Part shown: positions 1-7,362 of the stretch, one piece after another
How the letters are laid out: every line of letters begins with the position of its first letter
Numbering within the stretch: position 1 is the stretch's first letter
From: Terrabacter sp. 28
Lineage (GTDB): Bacteria; Actinomycetota; Actinomycetes; Actinomycetales; Dermatophilaceae
DNA length: 64,000 bases
Reading direction: 5' to 3'
NCBI GenBank assembly: GCA_000955875.1
Contig: JYOE01000026.1
Coordinates: 1 to 64,000 of the forward strand
Position numbers and translations under genes: made by a program
The notes under the pieces: generated by a model
Database searches by the model: none
Seen by the model: only the letters and a program-made list of their open reading frames with translations
Told to the model about the DNA's origin: nothing

Positions 1-185
1 ACACCGTTCGTCTGACAGACCCCCCCCACCTGATCGGAGCCACGGTGCGGCGGGCGCGACGGATCGGGCGGCGAACAGGACTCGCGACGCGGGCCGGCGC
101 CTACCGCCGCAGGCCGGCCCAGGTTCCCGAAGACGGCGGAGCGGTTCGCGCCGCGATGTCCTCGCCGTTGCACGCCGGGGCCGCG
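1..185. other. Left edge without a supported gene
   Basis: I see no credible coding region, RNA gene or repeat in the first 185 bases. A run of eight C residues lies near position 21. The open frames here are antisense to, or downstream extensions of, the VOC gene that follows. Confidence 0.5.
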
Positions 186-596
186 CTACCGGCGCTCGGG
201 CCAGACGGGGCCATGGTCGGTCCAGGTGACGCCCTTGTTGCGGCAGAGGCAGAACGGGTGGCCGACGGGGTCGGTGTAGACGCGCCAGCCGTAGCCGTCG
301 GCCCCGAAGGAGTCCTGCCGCCGGGTCGCGCCCAAGGCGAGGACGCGGCGCTCTTCGCCGTCGACGTCGTCGACCTCGAAGTCGAGATGGAACTGCTTGG
401 GGTGCGCACCGTCGGGCCACTGCGGGGCGCGGTAGTCCTCAACCCGGGTGAAGGCCAGCTCGATGTCGCCGAACTGGATGCCGGCCCAGTGTTCGTCGCT
501 GCCCTCCTTGACCGGTCTCCCGGTCACCTGGGCGTAGAACGCGGCCAGCGTCATCGTGTCGGGGCAGTCGATGATGAAGTCGGTGAGTCGCAGCAC
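186..596 (-). CDS. VOC family (glyoxalase-like) protein
   Basis: A 136-residue protein with a single vicinal-oxygen-chelate fold. It opens with LRLTDFIIDCPD, contains FHLDFEVDD in the middle and ends with the GHPFCLC strand, all typical of the glyoxalase-like family common in actinobacteria. Such proteins bind a metal or small ligand between paired beta-alpha-beta-beta-beta modules, and many act in resistance or small-molecule conversion, but no substrate can be deduced. The start is GTG with GGGAAG about nine bases upstream. The next genes upstream on the same strand are a doubtful short frame and a GNAT, so these may form one transcript. A second, longer VOC protein lies at 5189-5941. Family assignment is confident; function is not. 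Confidence 0.8.
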   Translation of the reverse strand: MLRLTDFIIDCPDTMTLAAFYAQVTGRPVKEGSDEHWAGIQFGDIELAFTRVEDYRAPQWPDGAHPKQFHLDFEVDDVDGEERRVLALGATRRQDSFGADGYGWRVYTDPVGHPFCLCRNKGVTWTDHGPVWPERR

Positions 597-629
597 CGGC
601 CGATCTTCCCAGCACCGAGGCCGCTTCGC

Positions 630-776
630 TCATCGACCCCGACGGGCGACCCGACGCCGAGACCGACGACGGCGCGCTGCCCAGCGGGCTGCTTCGTTCG
701 CGGCTGCAGCCACACCGGCGGCCGCCGTCAGGGCGGTGAGGAGCAGGTCCCCCTTGTGGTGGTCGCGTAGTCGCAC
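630..776 (-). CDS. Possible small hydrophobic/basic protein
   Basis: A possible 48-residue product starting at GTG (VRLRDHHKGD). It has a short alanine-rich hydrophobic stretch (LLTALTAAAGVAAAANEA) followed by an arginine-rich tail. It fills the gap between the GNAT and VOC genes on the same strand. There is no clear ribosome binding site and I recognise no family. In DNA this rich in GC such a frame can arise by chance, so I list it only as a candidate for the otherwise empty stretch 597-850. Confidence 0.2.
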   Translation of the reverse strand: MRLRDHHKGDLLLTALTAAAGVAAAANEAARWAARRRRSRRRVARRGR

Positions 777-850
777 GCTTGTACGTGCCCGTCGCGGCGA
801 GTCGTAAACATCTCGGGTGCGGCATGACGCCGTCACGTGACGAGTCCCGT

Positions 851-1438
851 TCAGGAGGGGTCGACGATCTTCACCATGACGCAGTTCTTGAGGCCCTTGG
901 GCCGGTCGTAGGTGAAACCGAGCCGCTCGTAGAGCCGACGGGTGCCGTTGTAGAGGAACGACGACGACATCTTCTTGGTCTGGTCGGTCAGGTCGTGGGG
1001 ATAGCTCTCGACCCGGCCGCCGCCGGCCTCGGCGATCAGGTCGAGCGCGCCGTTGATGGCCAGCTCCGTCACCCCCTGGCGCCGGTGACGTCGGTCGACG
1101 AAGACGCAGGTGATCCGGTAGTCAGGGTCTGCCGTCTTCGTCGCGTCGTACTGCTTGAGGTGGTGGAGGGTGGGCAGCTCCGCCGGAGTGCCGTACTCGG
1201 CCCACGCGATGGCCTCGTCGCCGTCCATCACGAGTGCGGCGTGCGCCTCGCCCTTCTCGACGTAGGCCTTCTTGAGTGCCCGGTTGGCTTCCGCACCCTG
1301 TCCGCGCTCGGGTCCGTCGGGGTGGAACCAGATGCACCAGCAACCACCGAAGATGCCGTGGTGCCGCTGCACGAGCGCGTCGAACGCCGGCCAGGTCTCT
1401 GGGCTGAGTGGGACGACGGTGTACGACTCGCCTGCCAT
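851..1438 (-). CDS. GNAT family N-acetyltransferase
   Basis: A 195-residue acetyltransferase-like protein. The acetyl-CoA-binding motif A is the strand ITCVFVDRRHRR followed by the QGV turn and a helix (TELAINGALDLIAEAGGG). The C-terminal segment LYERLGFTYDRP is the usual motif B ending. The N-terminal half contains the cysteine-rich GGCWCIWFH. The acceptor substrate cannot be deduced. The ATG start lies five bases after a TAGGGT box (1444-1449), which suggests a leaderless or nearly leaderless transcript because no Shine-Dalgarno sequence is visible. It is transcribed away from dxs with 62 bases between them. Confidence 0.8.
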   Translation of the reverse strand: MAGESYTVVPLSPETWPAFDALVQRHHGIFGGCWCIWFHPDGPERGQGAEANRALKKAYVEKGEAHAALVMDGDEAIAWAEYGTPAELPTLHHLKQYDATKTADPDYRITCVFVDRRHRRQGVTELAINGALDLIAEAGGGRVESYPHDLTDQTKKMSSSFLYNGTRRLYERLGFTYDRPKGLKNCVMVKIVDPS

Positions 1439-1443
1439 GCCGC

Positions 1444-1449
1444 ACCCTA
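1444..1449 (-). promoter_or_regulatory. -10 box of GNAT gene, probably leaderless
   Basis: TAGGGT on the minus strand, five bases before the ATG at 1438. It fits the TANNNT actinobacterial -10 pattern. The short spacing would place transcription start at or next to the start codon. I see no convincing -35 box. Confidence 0.4.
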
Positions 1450-1500
1450 ACCCGCCGTCGGTGCGTCGTGGCGGTTGACAGAGGTGGAGTGGGCTCCCCG

Positions 1501-3369
1501 TCAGCGCAGCCGCGGCTCGAGGTCGGCGACGACCTGGTCGGCGGTGAGGCCGAGCTCCTCGAGGATCTGGCCGCGGGACGCGTGGTCGAGGAACTGCTTC
1601 GGTATGCCGTAGGTGTGGACCGGCGCGTCGACGCCGGCTGCGCCCAGGGCGAGGGTGATGGCGGAGCCGACGCCCCCGCTGACGAGGTTGTCCTCGATGA
1701 CCGCGACCGCGCCTGCGTGGCGGGCGAGCTCGACGAGGTCGTCGCTGACGGGCAGCACCCAGCGCGGGTCGACGACGCGCACGTCGCGACCGTGCGCGGC
1801 CACCTTCTCGCCGGCCTCGATCGCGAGGGAGGCGAAGGCGCCGACACCGACGACGAGCAGGTCGACGTCCTTACCGGAGTTCTCGAAGAGCACGTCGACG
1901 TCGCCACTGGTGCGCACGGCCGTGAGCGGGTCGGCGACGTCACCCTTCGGGAAGCGGATCACGGTCGGGGCGTCGGAGACGTCGAGGGCCTCGCGCAGCT
2001 GGCGCTTGACCTGCTCGCCGTCGCGCGGGGCCGCGAGGCGCAGGCCCGGCACGATCGAGGTGAGGGTCATGTCCCACATGCCGTTGTGCGAGGCTCCGTC
2101 GCTCCCGGTCACGCCGGCCCGGTCGAGGATGAAGGTGACGCCGGCCTTGTGCAGCGCGCAGTCCATGAGCAGCTGGTCGAAGGCGCGGTTGAGGAACGTC
2201 GCGTAGACGGCCACGACCGGGTGCAGACCGGAGTACGCGAGCCCGCTGGCCATGGTGACCGCGTGCTGCTCGGCGATGCCGACGTCGAAGACGCGGTCGG
2301 GGTAGGCGGCGGCGAAGCCGTCGAGTCCGACGGGGATGAGCATCGCGGCGGTGAGCGCGACGACGTCGGGGCGCTCGGCCCCGATCGCCACCATCTCCTC
2401 GTTGAACTCGTCGGTCCAGATGCGGCCCGACACCTCGAAGGGCAGTCCCGTCTCGGGGTTGAACTTGCCGACGCCGTGGAACTGGTCGGCCTCGTCGTCG
2501 ATGGCGGGCTGGTAGCCGCGCCCCTTCTGGGTGATGACGTGGACGATGACCGGGCCGCCGAAGTCCTTGGCCTTGCGCAGCGCCCGCTCGACGGCCTGCT
2601 CGTCGTGCCCGTCGACCGGGCCGATGTACTTCAGGCCGAGGTCCTCGAACATGCCCTGCGGCGCGACGATGTCCTTGATGCCCTTCTTGACGCCGTGCAG
2701 CGTCTCGAACATGGCCCCACCGACCACGGGGGTCTTCGCGAGCGACCGCTTGCCCCAGTCGAGGAACCGCTCGTAGCCACGGGTGGTGCGCAGGGTGGCG
2801 AGGTGGTCGGCGAGACCGCCGATGGTGGGCGCGTACGAACGCTCGTTGTCGTTGACGACGATCGTGAGGGGCAGCGTCTTGTCGACCGCGATGTTGTTGA
2901 TCGCCTCCCATGCCATGCCGCCGGTGAGGGCACCGTCGCCGATGACGGCGACGGTGTGCCTTCCGGTCTCACCGCGCAGCCGGCGGCCCTTCGCGATGCC
3001 GTCGGCCCACGACAGGGCCGTGGACGCGTGCGAGTTCTCGACGACGTCGTGCTCGGACTCCGCGCGGCTGGGGTAGCCCGACAGTCCGCCCTGCTTCTTC
3101 AGCTTGCTGAAGTCGTGCCTACCGGTCAGCAGCTTGTGCACGTAGGACTGGTGACCCGTGTCGAAGACGATCGTGTCGCGCGGCGAGTCGAAGACGCGGT
3201 GCAGGGCGATGGTCAGCTCGACGACGCCGAGGTTGGGCCCGAGGTGGCCGCCCGTCTTGGACACTTCGGTGACGAGGAAGGTGCGGATCTCCTCAGCCAG
3301 TGCGGGCAGCTGGGTCGCCGGCAGCGCCTTGAGCGCTGCAGGGCTCGTGATCGTCTCCAGCAGGGCCAC
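1501..3369 (-). CDS. dxs: 1-deoxy-D-xylulose-5-phosphate synthase
   Basis: Dxs condenses pyruvate and glyceraldehyde 3-phosphate in the first step of the MEP isoprenoid pathway, using thiamine diphosphate. The 622-residue chain has the N-terminal thiamine-binding half with GDGALTGG at residue 144 and the NN pair downstream, the HQSYVHKLLTGR histidine region near residue 73, the central half with GIAEQHAVTMASG carrying the catalytic glutamate, and the C-terminal transketolase domain. I chose the GTG at 3369 because GAGAGGA sits about nine bases upstream. An in-frame start at 3450 would add 27 residues unlike the family. The polyprenyl diphosphate synthase at 55807 uses downstream products of the same pathway. 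Confidence 0.95.
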   Translation of the reverse strand: MALLETITSPAALKALPATQLPALAEEIRTFLVTEVSKTGGHLGPNLGVVELTIALHRVFDSPRDTIVFDTGHQSYVHKLLTGRHDFSKLKKQGGLSGYPSRAESEHDVVENSHASTALSWADGIAKGRRLRGETGRHTVAVIGDGALTGGMAWEAINNIAVDKTLPLTIVVNDNERSYAPTIGGLADHLATLRTTRGYERFLDWGKRSLAKTPVVGGAMFETLHGVKKGIKDIVAPQGMFEDLGLKYIGPVDGHDEQAVERALRKAKDFGGPVIVHVITQKGRGYQPAIDDEADQFHGVGKFNPETGLPFEVSGRIWTDEFNEEMVAIGAERPDVVALTAAMLIPVGLDGFAAAYPDRVFDVGIAEQHAVTMASGLAYSGLHPVVAVYATFLNRAFDQLLMDCALHKAGVTFILDRAGVTGSDGASHNGMWDMTLTSIVPGLRLAAPRDGEQVKRQLREALDVSDAPTVIRFPKGDVADPLTAVRTSGDVDVLFENSGKDVDLLVVGVGAFASLAIEAGEKVAAHGRDVRVVDPRWVLPVSDDLVELARHAGAVAVIEDNLVSGGVGSAITLALGAAGVDAPVHTYGIPKQFLDHASRGQILEELGLTADQVVADLEPRLR

Positions 3370-3407
3370 GCTGCGTCGTCCTCTCGGGTGTTCGGTGAAG
3401 TCGATCG

Positions 3408-3413
3408 AGTCTA
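3408..3413 (-). promoter_or_regulatory. Putative dxs -10 box
   Basis: TAGACT on the minus strand, 38 bases before the chosen GTG start of dxs. This would give a leader of about 30 bases containing the GAGAGGA ribosome binding site. No strong -35 box is visible, so this is an inference from the TANNNT pattern. Confidence 0.35.
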
Positions 3414-3477
3414 CGGGTCGACGGGACGGGCCTCCCACACGCGCACGCACACCACTGTCACGACCGTCACACGACCA

Positions 3478-3924
3478 TCACTTCCGCGCCTCCCTGGCGG
3501 CGTCGACGATGTAGGGCTCCGTGACGAGCTGCACGCCGGCGTCTGCCGCCAGTCGTGCGCGCTCTCCGGCCTCCTGGTCGTCGAGGTGGACCCCACGGGG
3601 GTCCTTGCCACCGTGCCCGTCGACACCCGACTGGTGCCACAGCACGCGGGCGCCGAGCGCCTGCGCCTCCTCGAGCAGACGCGGCATCTCCTCGATGGGT
3701 CGGTGGCTGTAGATGACGTCGGCGCTCTGCGGCAGCGTCCCGGCCTTCCGGGTGTCGGGCCGGCCGTCGACGAGCCTCGTCACGTAGAGGTCGTCGGGGT
3801 CGGGGCCTCCCTGGTAGGCGACGTCGAGGCCGGCAGCGACCAGCTCGTCGGGCACCTCCTGCGAGGGCCAGTCGTGGAGCACCACGGTCTGGGCGCCGCG
3901 CAGGATCTCGGCAGGTGTGGTCAT
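3478..3924 (-). CDS. CoA-binding-like Rossmann protein
   Basis: A 148-residue protein resembling the small CoA_binding_2 (YccU-type) family. The order is AEILRGAQTVVLHDWPSQEVPDELVAAGLDVAYQ (first Rossmann strand), ADVIYSHRPIEEMPRLLEEAQALGARVLWHQSGV (the equivalent of the YccU LW-QxGV strand) and a final AADAGVQLVTEPYIVDAAR. The glycine-rich nucleotide loop usually seen after the first strand (VGAS) is absent; the sequence there is LHDWPS, so CoA binding is doubtful. The start codon overlaps the stop of the SRPBCC gene by four bases, pointing to translational coupling in an ArsR-SRPBCC-CoA-like operon. Function unknown. Confidence 0.7.
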   Translation of the reverse strand: MTTPAEILRGAQTVVLHDWPSQEVPDELVAAGLDVAYQGGPDPDDLYVTRLVDGRPDTRKAGTLPQSADVIYSHRPIEEMPRLLEEAQALGARVLWHQSGVDGHGGKDPRGVHLDDQEAGERARLAADAGVQLVTEPYIVDAAREARK

Positions 3925-4403
3925 GACGGATCAGCTCCTCTGGTGGGGGATCCCGCCCTCGTGGGCGGAGCTTCTGGGTCGGCAACCGTCGCGCACCACG
4001 GCACGAGCCAGCCGATGACGTTGGGCCAGAAGAGGAAGGCGCGTTCGCCTCCCTCGCGCAGGTACTGGTGCACGGCGACCGTGGTCCCGGCGAGGCCGTC
4101 CTCATCGATCGCCTCGAACGTCACGACGGTGCGGGAGTCGTCGACGACGCCGTCCCAGCAGACCCGCCGACCGGGCTCCCAGTCGGTGACCCGCGCGATG
4201 ACGAGCTCACCGTCCGCGTACCGCTCGAGCACTCGACCACCGACCCCGGGCTCGACGTGCATCGTCGGGCTGCGGCCCGCGTCGAAGTAGTTGATCGGCC
4301 CGGGCACCCACCACGACGAGATCTCGGCCGTGAACGCCTCGAACGCGCGGACGGGCGGCGCCGACACCTGCACCGTCGCTCGCGCCTCCGGCCGCGCGGT
4401 CAT
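3921..4403 (-). CDS. SRPBCC (AHSA1-like) domain protein
   Basis: A 160-residue START-like/AHSA1 protein. It begins ATVQVSAPPVRAFEAFTAEISSWW, the usual first strand and helices of the family, followed by VGGRVLERYADGE, VTDWEPGRRVCWDG and TTVAVHQYL strands, and ends in a helix around WPNVIGWLVPW. These proteins form a deep hydrophobic cavity for a lipid-like or aromatic ligand. Actinobacteria often pair them with an ArsR repressor, as here: the gene overlaps both the upstream arsR-type gene and the downstream CoA-like gene by four bases. The C-terminal tail after WCATVAD is rich in Pro, Thr and Gly and may be disordered. Ligand unknown. Confidence 0.85.
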   Translation of the reverse strand: MTARPEARATVQVSAPPVRAFEAFTAEISSWWVPGPINYFDAGRSPTMHVEPGVGGRVLERYADGELVIARVTDWEPGRRVCWDGVVDDSRTVVTFEAIDEDGLAGTTVAVHQYLREGGERAFLFWPNVIGWLVPWCATVADPEAPPTRAGSPTRGADPS

Positions 4404-4735
4404 GAGTGCAGGTCGCCCGCCTCGAGGTGCGCCTTGAACGCAGCAAGCTGCTCACCCCATTGCGCCTGCACCTGGTCCATCCAGGCCCGCGCGGCGACGA
4501 GACCGTCGCCGTGGAGCGAGAAGATGCGGCGCCGCGCGTCCTCGGGGTCTCGCTGGTCGACGACGAGCCCTGCCTCCTGCAGGGTGCGAAGGTGGCGGCT
4601 CATCACGGACGGGGAGACCTCGGCCAGCCGGGCGAGGTCGCCGGCAGCCCGGGGGCCGCGGGCCAGCGCCTCCACCGTGGACAGTCGGACCGGGTCGGCC
4701 AGGGCGGCGAACCGCCCCGCCGCTTCATTGCGCAT
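4400..4735 (-). CDS. ArsR family winged-helix repressor
   Basis: A 111-residue helix-turn-helix regulator. FAALADPVRLSTVEALARGPRAAGDLA leads into the recognition region EVSPSVMSRHLRTLQEAGLV, and the wing is RDPEDARRRIFSLH. No cysteine metal-binding motif (CxC) is present, so it belongs to the non-metal ArsR subgroup commonly coupled to SRPBCC genes. It is the first gene of a three-gene operon with 4-base overlaps. The AT-rich upstream gap, unusual for this DNA, has an imperfect direct repeat likely to be its own operator. Confidence 0.85.
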   Translation of the reverse strand: MRNEAAGRFAALADPVRLSTVEALARGPRAAGDLARLAEVSPSVMSRHLRTLQEAGLVVDQRDPEDARRRIFSLHGDGLVAARAWMDQVQAQWGEQLAAFKAHLEAGDLHS

Positions 4736-4779
4736 TCCGGCAATATTTCACGGTTTTGGCAATTGTTCAACGGTCGCGG
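4736..4779 (-). promoter_or_regulatory. Promoter/operator region of the arsR-SRPBCC operon
   Basis: This 44-base gap is AT-rich in an otherwise GC-rich region. On the plus strand GGCAATATTT (4739-4748) and GGCAATTGTT (4758-4767) form an imperfect direct repeat with a 19-base period, close to two helical turns. On the minus strand TTGAAC and the AT-rich GAAATAT could serve as promoter elements. Autoregulation by the ArsR protein is an inference. Confidence 0.4.
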
Positions 4780-5157
4780 CTAGAGGCGCGGGGCGAAGAC
4801 CTTGCCCTGCAGCGCCTCGTGGAGCAGCTTGACCGACCGGGACGCCGCCATGAGGCGGATGCCCTCCGCCTCGATCTGCCCGAGGATCTCGGTGAGCGCC
4901 TCGGCGGGCACGTGCGGTCCGATGGCCACCCGCGCCTCGCGCCAGGCATCGCGCATCGCCACCACCTGGCCGTCGACGTGCCGGCCGGTCAGCCAGGCGA
5001 GCGCGATGGGGTGGCGCCGCCAGCCGGCATACGAGCGGTAGTCGGGTGGGCACTGGTCGAGCATCCAGAGGACGGCCCGGTCCTCCCACCCCGGCGTGTG
5101 CGCCGGGGGGACGCCGTGCGGCCACCCGGGCGGGGTGTGTCCGGTCGACGTGGGCAT
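4780..5157 (-). CDS. Conserved actinobacterial protein of unknown function
   Basis: A 125-residue protein. The N-terminus is Pro/Gly-rich (PPGWPHGVPPAHTPGWEDRA) and leads into WMLDQCPPDYRSY and WRRHPIALAWLTGRHV, then two amphipathic helices (AMRDAWREARVAIG and ALTEILGQIEAEGIRLM). There is no signal peptide or membrane span. I believe close relatives occur in many actinobacteria, but I know no function. The ATG start at 5157 is divergent from the VOC gene starting at 5189, so the two share a 31-base promoter interval. No catalytic motif is evident. Confidence 0.7.
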   Translation of the reverse strand: MPTSTGHTPPGWPHGVPPAHTPGWEDRAVLWMLDQCPPDYRSYAGWRRHPIALAWLTGRHVDGQVVAMRDAWREARVAIGPHVPAEALTEILGQIEAEGIRLMAASRSVKLLHEALQGKVFAPRL

Positions 5158-5188
5158 GGTTCCAGTGTGCCTGTCCTACTCTTCGGCC

Positions 5189-5941
5189 ATGACGACGGTC
5201 AGCTGGGTGACGGCCTTCCTCGACCTGCCGCCCCAGGTCCACGAGGCGGGCTCGCGCTTCTGGACGGGGGTCACGGGGTATGCCGTCTCGCCGCCGCGTG
5301 GCGACGAAGGCGAGTTCGCGACGCTCGTCCCCCCGGACGGCGATCCGTTCCTCAAGCTCCAGCGCATCGGTGCGGGTGGTGCCACCCCGACGGGCCCGTC
5401 GGTGCACCTCGACCTGCATGTCGCATCGGCCACGGACGCAGCCGCTCGTTCCGAGTCCCTCGGCGCCACGGTCGTGCACCGCGAGCCCGACGCATACGTC
5501 GTCCTGCGCTCCCCCGGCGGGTTCACGTTCTGCTTCGTCCACGAGCAGCTCGCCACGCGCCCCGGGCCCACCCGCTGGCCGCACGCGCACGCGAGCATCG
5601 TCGACCAGGTGTGCCTCGACATCCCACCCGACGCGTACGAGGGTGAGTGCGCCTTCTGGTCGATGCTGACCGGATGGCCCCAGCGGACGTCACCGAGCCG
5701 CCAGGAGTTCCGCCATCTTGCTCGCCCTGACCACGTCCCGCTGCGCCTGCTGCTGCAACGCCTCGACGCCGGGTCGGCGACCGTCACCGGTCACCTCGAC
5801 CTCGCCTGCGACGACCGCCGCGCCGAGGTGTCGCGACACGAGCTCCTGGGCGCGGTGGTCGTCGCCGACCACGGCGGCGGCTGGACGACGCTGCGCGACC
5901 CGGCCGGCGCCCTCTACTGCGTCACCGACCGGGCCCCGTGA
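5189..5941 (+). CDS. Two-domain VOC family protein
   Basis: A 250-residue protein with two glyoxalase-like modules. The first runs from VSWVTAFLDLPPQ through VHLDLHVAS to GGFTFCFVHE. The second starts at IVDQVCLDIPPDAYEGECAFWSMLTGWP and continues through GHLDLACDDRRAE to AGALYCVTDR. The repeated strand-HLDL-strand pattern is the duplication expected of vicinal-oxygen-chelate proteins. I chose the ATG at 5189 because the family begins near this residue; frames further upstream overlap the divergent gene. The stop lies three bases from the converging C39 gene. Substrate unknown. Confidence 0.75.
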   Translation: MTTVSWVTAFLDLPPQVHEAGSRFWTGVTGYAVSPPRGDEGEFATLVPPDGDPFLKLQRIGAGGATPTGPSVHLDLHVASATDAAARSESLGATVVHREPDAYVVLRSPGGFTFCFVHEQLATRPGPTRWPHAHASIVDQVCLDIPPDAYEGECAFWSMLTGWPQRTSPSRQEFRHLARPDHVPLRLLLQRLDAGSATVTGHLDLACDDRRAEVSRHELLGAVVVADHGGGWTTLRDPAGALYCVTDRAP

Positions 5942-5944
5942 CGG

Positions 5945-7243
5945 CTACCAGTTCGCCTCCGCAGGGGCCTGCGGGAGCGCCCGGCCGGCCGGGCGGATGA
6001 CGTAGACGATGCCGCCGCTGTGCGGCACCCACACGTTCTCGAACTCCTCACGGTCGTAGGTCACCCGCACCTGGTCGTTGCTCGCGACGAGGTGCGACGC
6101 CGGGTCGTTGCAGACGACGTCACCGTCGGGGGTGAAGCCGACGATGACCATGAGGTGGCCGTTCGTGCCGTAGCCGGCGCCCGAGAGCTCGCCCTTCTTG
6201 AACGACACCGACGCGACGAGCGGGATGCCTGCGGCGATGAACAGCTCCGCCTCGGCGAGGCTGCGCAGGCGCGTGACGAAACCGGTGAGGTCGCCTCGCG
6301 TGGCCGCGTAGGCCGTGTTGAAGGGCCAGTTGCCCGCGCCGTCGTACGTGTAGTCGAAGACGTTGCGTGCGGTGAAGTCGACCTGTGCGTCGACGGGCGG
6401 GTCGACCCAGCCGGTCTCGGCCACGGACGGCCCCGCACCCCAGTAGTCGACGACCATCGACGTCGACGTGGGCGAGCACCACGCCTCACCACCGTTGTCC
6501 CACTGCGGGTAGTGCCCGACGTGCACCTCCTGGGAGTACGCGGGCACGTCGAGCACGGTGCCGCACGCAGGACCGTTCGCGCTGCGCGCGACCTTCTTCT
6601 CGTCGGGCAGCGCCGAGGCGAAGGCGCCGACGCTGGAGACCGACGGCGTGTCGGTGGTGTCGTGCGGCCGCAGCAGCCGCACCTCGAGCTGCCAGTCGCT
6701 GAGGGCGTATCCGCTCCGTGTGGCAAGGGTGTCGGTGTAGACGGTGGCGACGGTGTCGCCCTGTCCCGAGACAGAGGTGCGGTGGATGCCGCCGCCGTCG
6801 GCGGGGTCCTTGGCGGCCCACTGGCCGAGCACGTAGTCCTTCGTCACGATCCCGCCGCTCGTGCCGCGCACCCTGATCTCGACCCAGGAGCCGCCCGGCG
6901 TCGACGCGTTCCACGACGCGACCAGCTCGGTGAGCGCGAAACCCGGAACGACCACCGGCGAGGTCCACGTCGCGACGTCGTAGAGCACCGGGGTCGTCGA
7001 GGTGGCGTGCGGGTCGACGTGCTCGACCGTGCGGTCGAACGGCCCGAAGACGAGCTCGGCGCCCGACCACGAGCGGTAGGCGACGTGCCGTGCGGACCCG
7101 GCATTCTTGGCCGCCGCCCGGGCCCGGGGAGCGCCCACCACTCCCCCGACGGAGGCGAGGGCGGCACCGGCCGCGGCTGTCGTGAGCAGCGCACGGCGGC
7201 TGGGCTGGAACGGGGTGACGGACACGGACGAACGACTGGGCAT
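5945..7243 (-). CDS. Tat-exported C39-like cysteine peptidase
   Basis: A 432-residue secreted protein. SRRALLTTAAAGAALASVGG is a twin-arginine signal peptide ending near an AxA site (ARA). The next ~200 residues form a beta-rich domain (WTSPVVVPGFALTELVASWNA, WVEIRVRGTS). The C-terminal third is a Peptidase_C39_2-type papain-like domain: C256 in WCSPTSTSM, H363 in NGHLMVIVGF and the Asn/Asp in VCNDPASH make a plausible catalytic set. The start has GGAAGG seven bases upstream. A cytosolic-looking paralogue lies directly upstream on the same strand, and both chains end in the same EANW tail. Substrate unknown; C39 relatives usually cleave peptides or process cell-wall-associated proteins. Confidence 0.85.
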   Translation of the reverse strand: MPSRSSVSVTPFQPSRRALLTTAAAGAALASVGGVVGAPRARAAAKNAGSARHVAYRSWSGAELVFGPFDRTVEHVDPHATSTTPVLYDVATWTSPVVVPGFALTELVASWNASTPGGSWVEIRVRGTSGGIVTKDYVLGQWAAKDPADGGGIHRTSVSGQGDTVATVYTDTLATRSGYALSDWQLEVRLLRPHDTTDTPSVSSVGAFASALPDEKKVARSANGPACGTVLDVPAYSQEVHVGHYPQWDNGGEAWCSPTSTSMVVDYWGAGPSVAETGWVDPPVDAQVDFTARNVFDYTYDGAGNWPFNTAYAATRGDLTGFVTRLRSLAEAELFIAAGIPLVASVSFKKGELSGAGYGTNGHLMVIVGFTPDGDVVCNDPASHLVASNDQVRVTYDREEFENVWVPHSGGIVYVIRPAGRALPQAPAEANW

Positions 7244-7362
7244 GGCACACCTTCCGGGAGAGGGGGGATCGCGTGGGCCAGTCAACACTCGCGGCGTCCG
7301 CCGTGGGGGCTTCGCGGAGGAAGATCTCGCATTCAGGACATTCCGCGCAGGAAAATGACGTG

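Noticed and set aside
3370..3450. Longer N-terminus for Dxs from 3450
   Set aside because: The added 27 residues are basic and unlike Dxs, while the GTG at 3369 has a good ribosome binding site.
1408..4290. Very long plus-strand open frame (960 codons) across dxs
   Set aside because: It is antisense to dxs and the genes beside it, has Val/Asp/Gly-rich shadow composition, and matches no family. The minus-strand genes have clear motifs.
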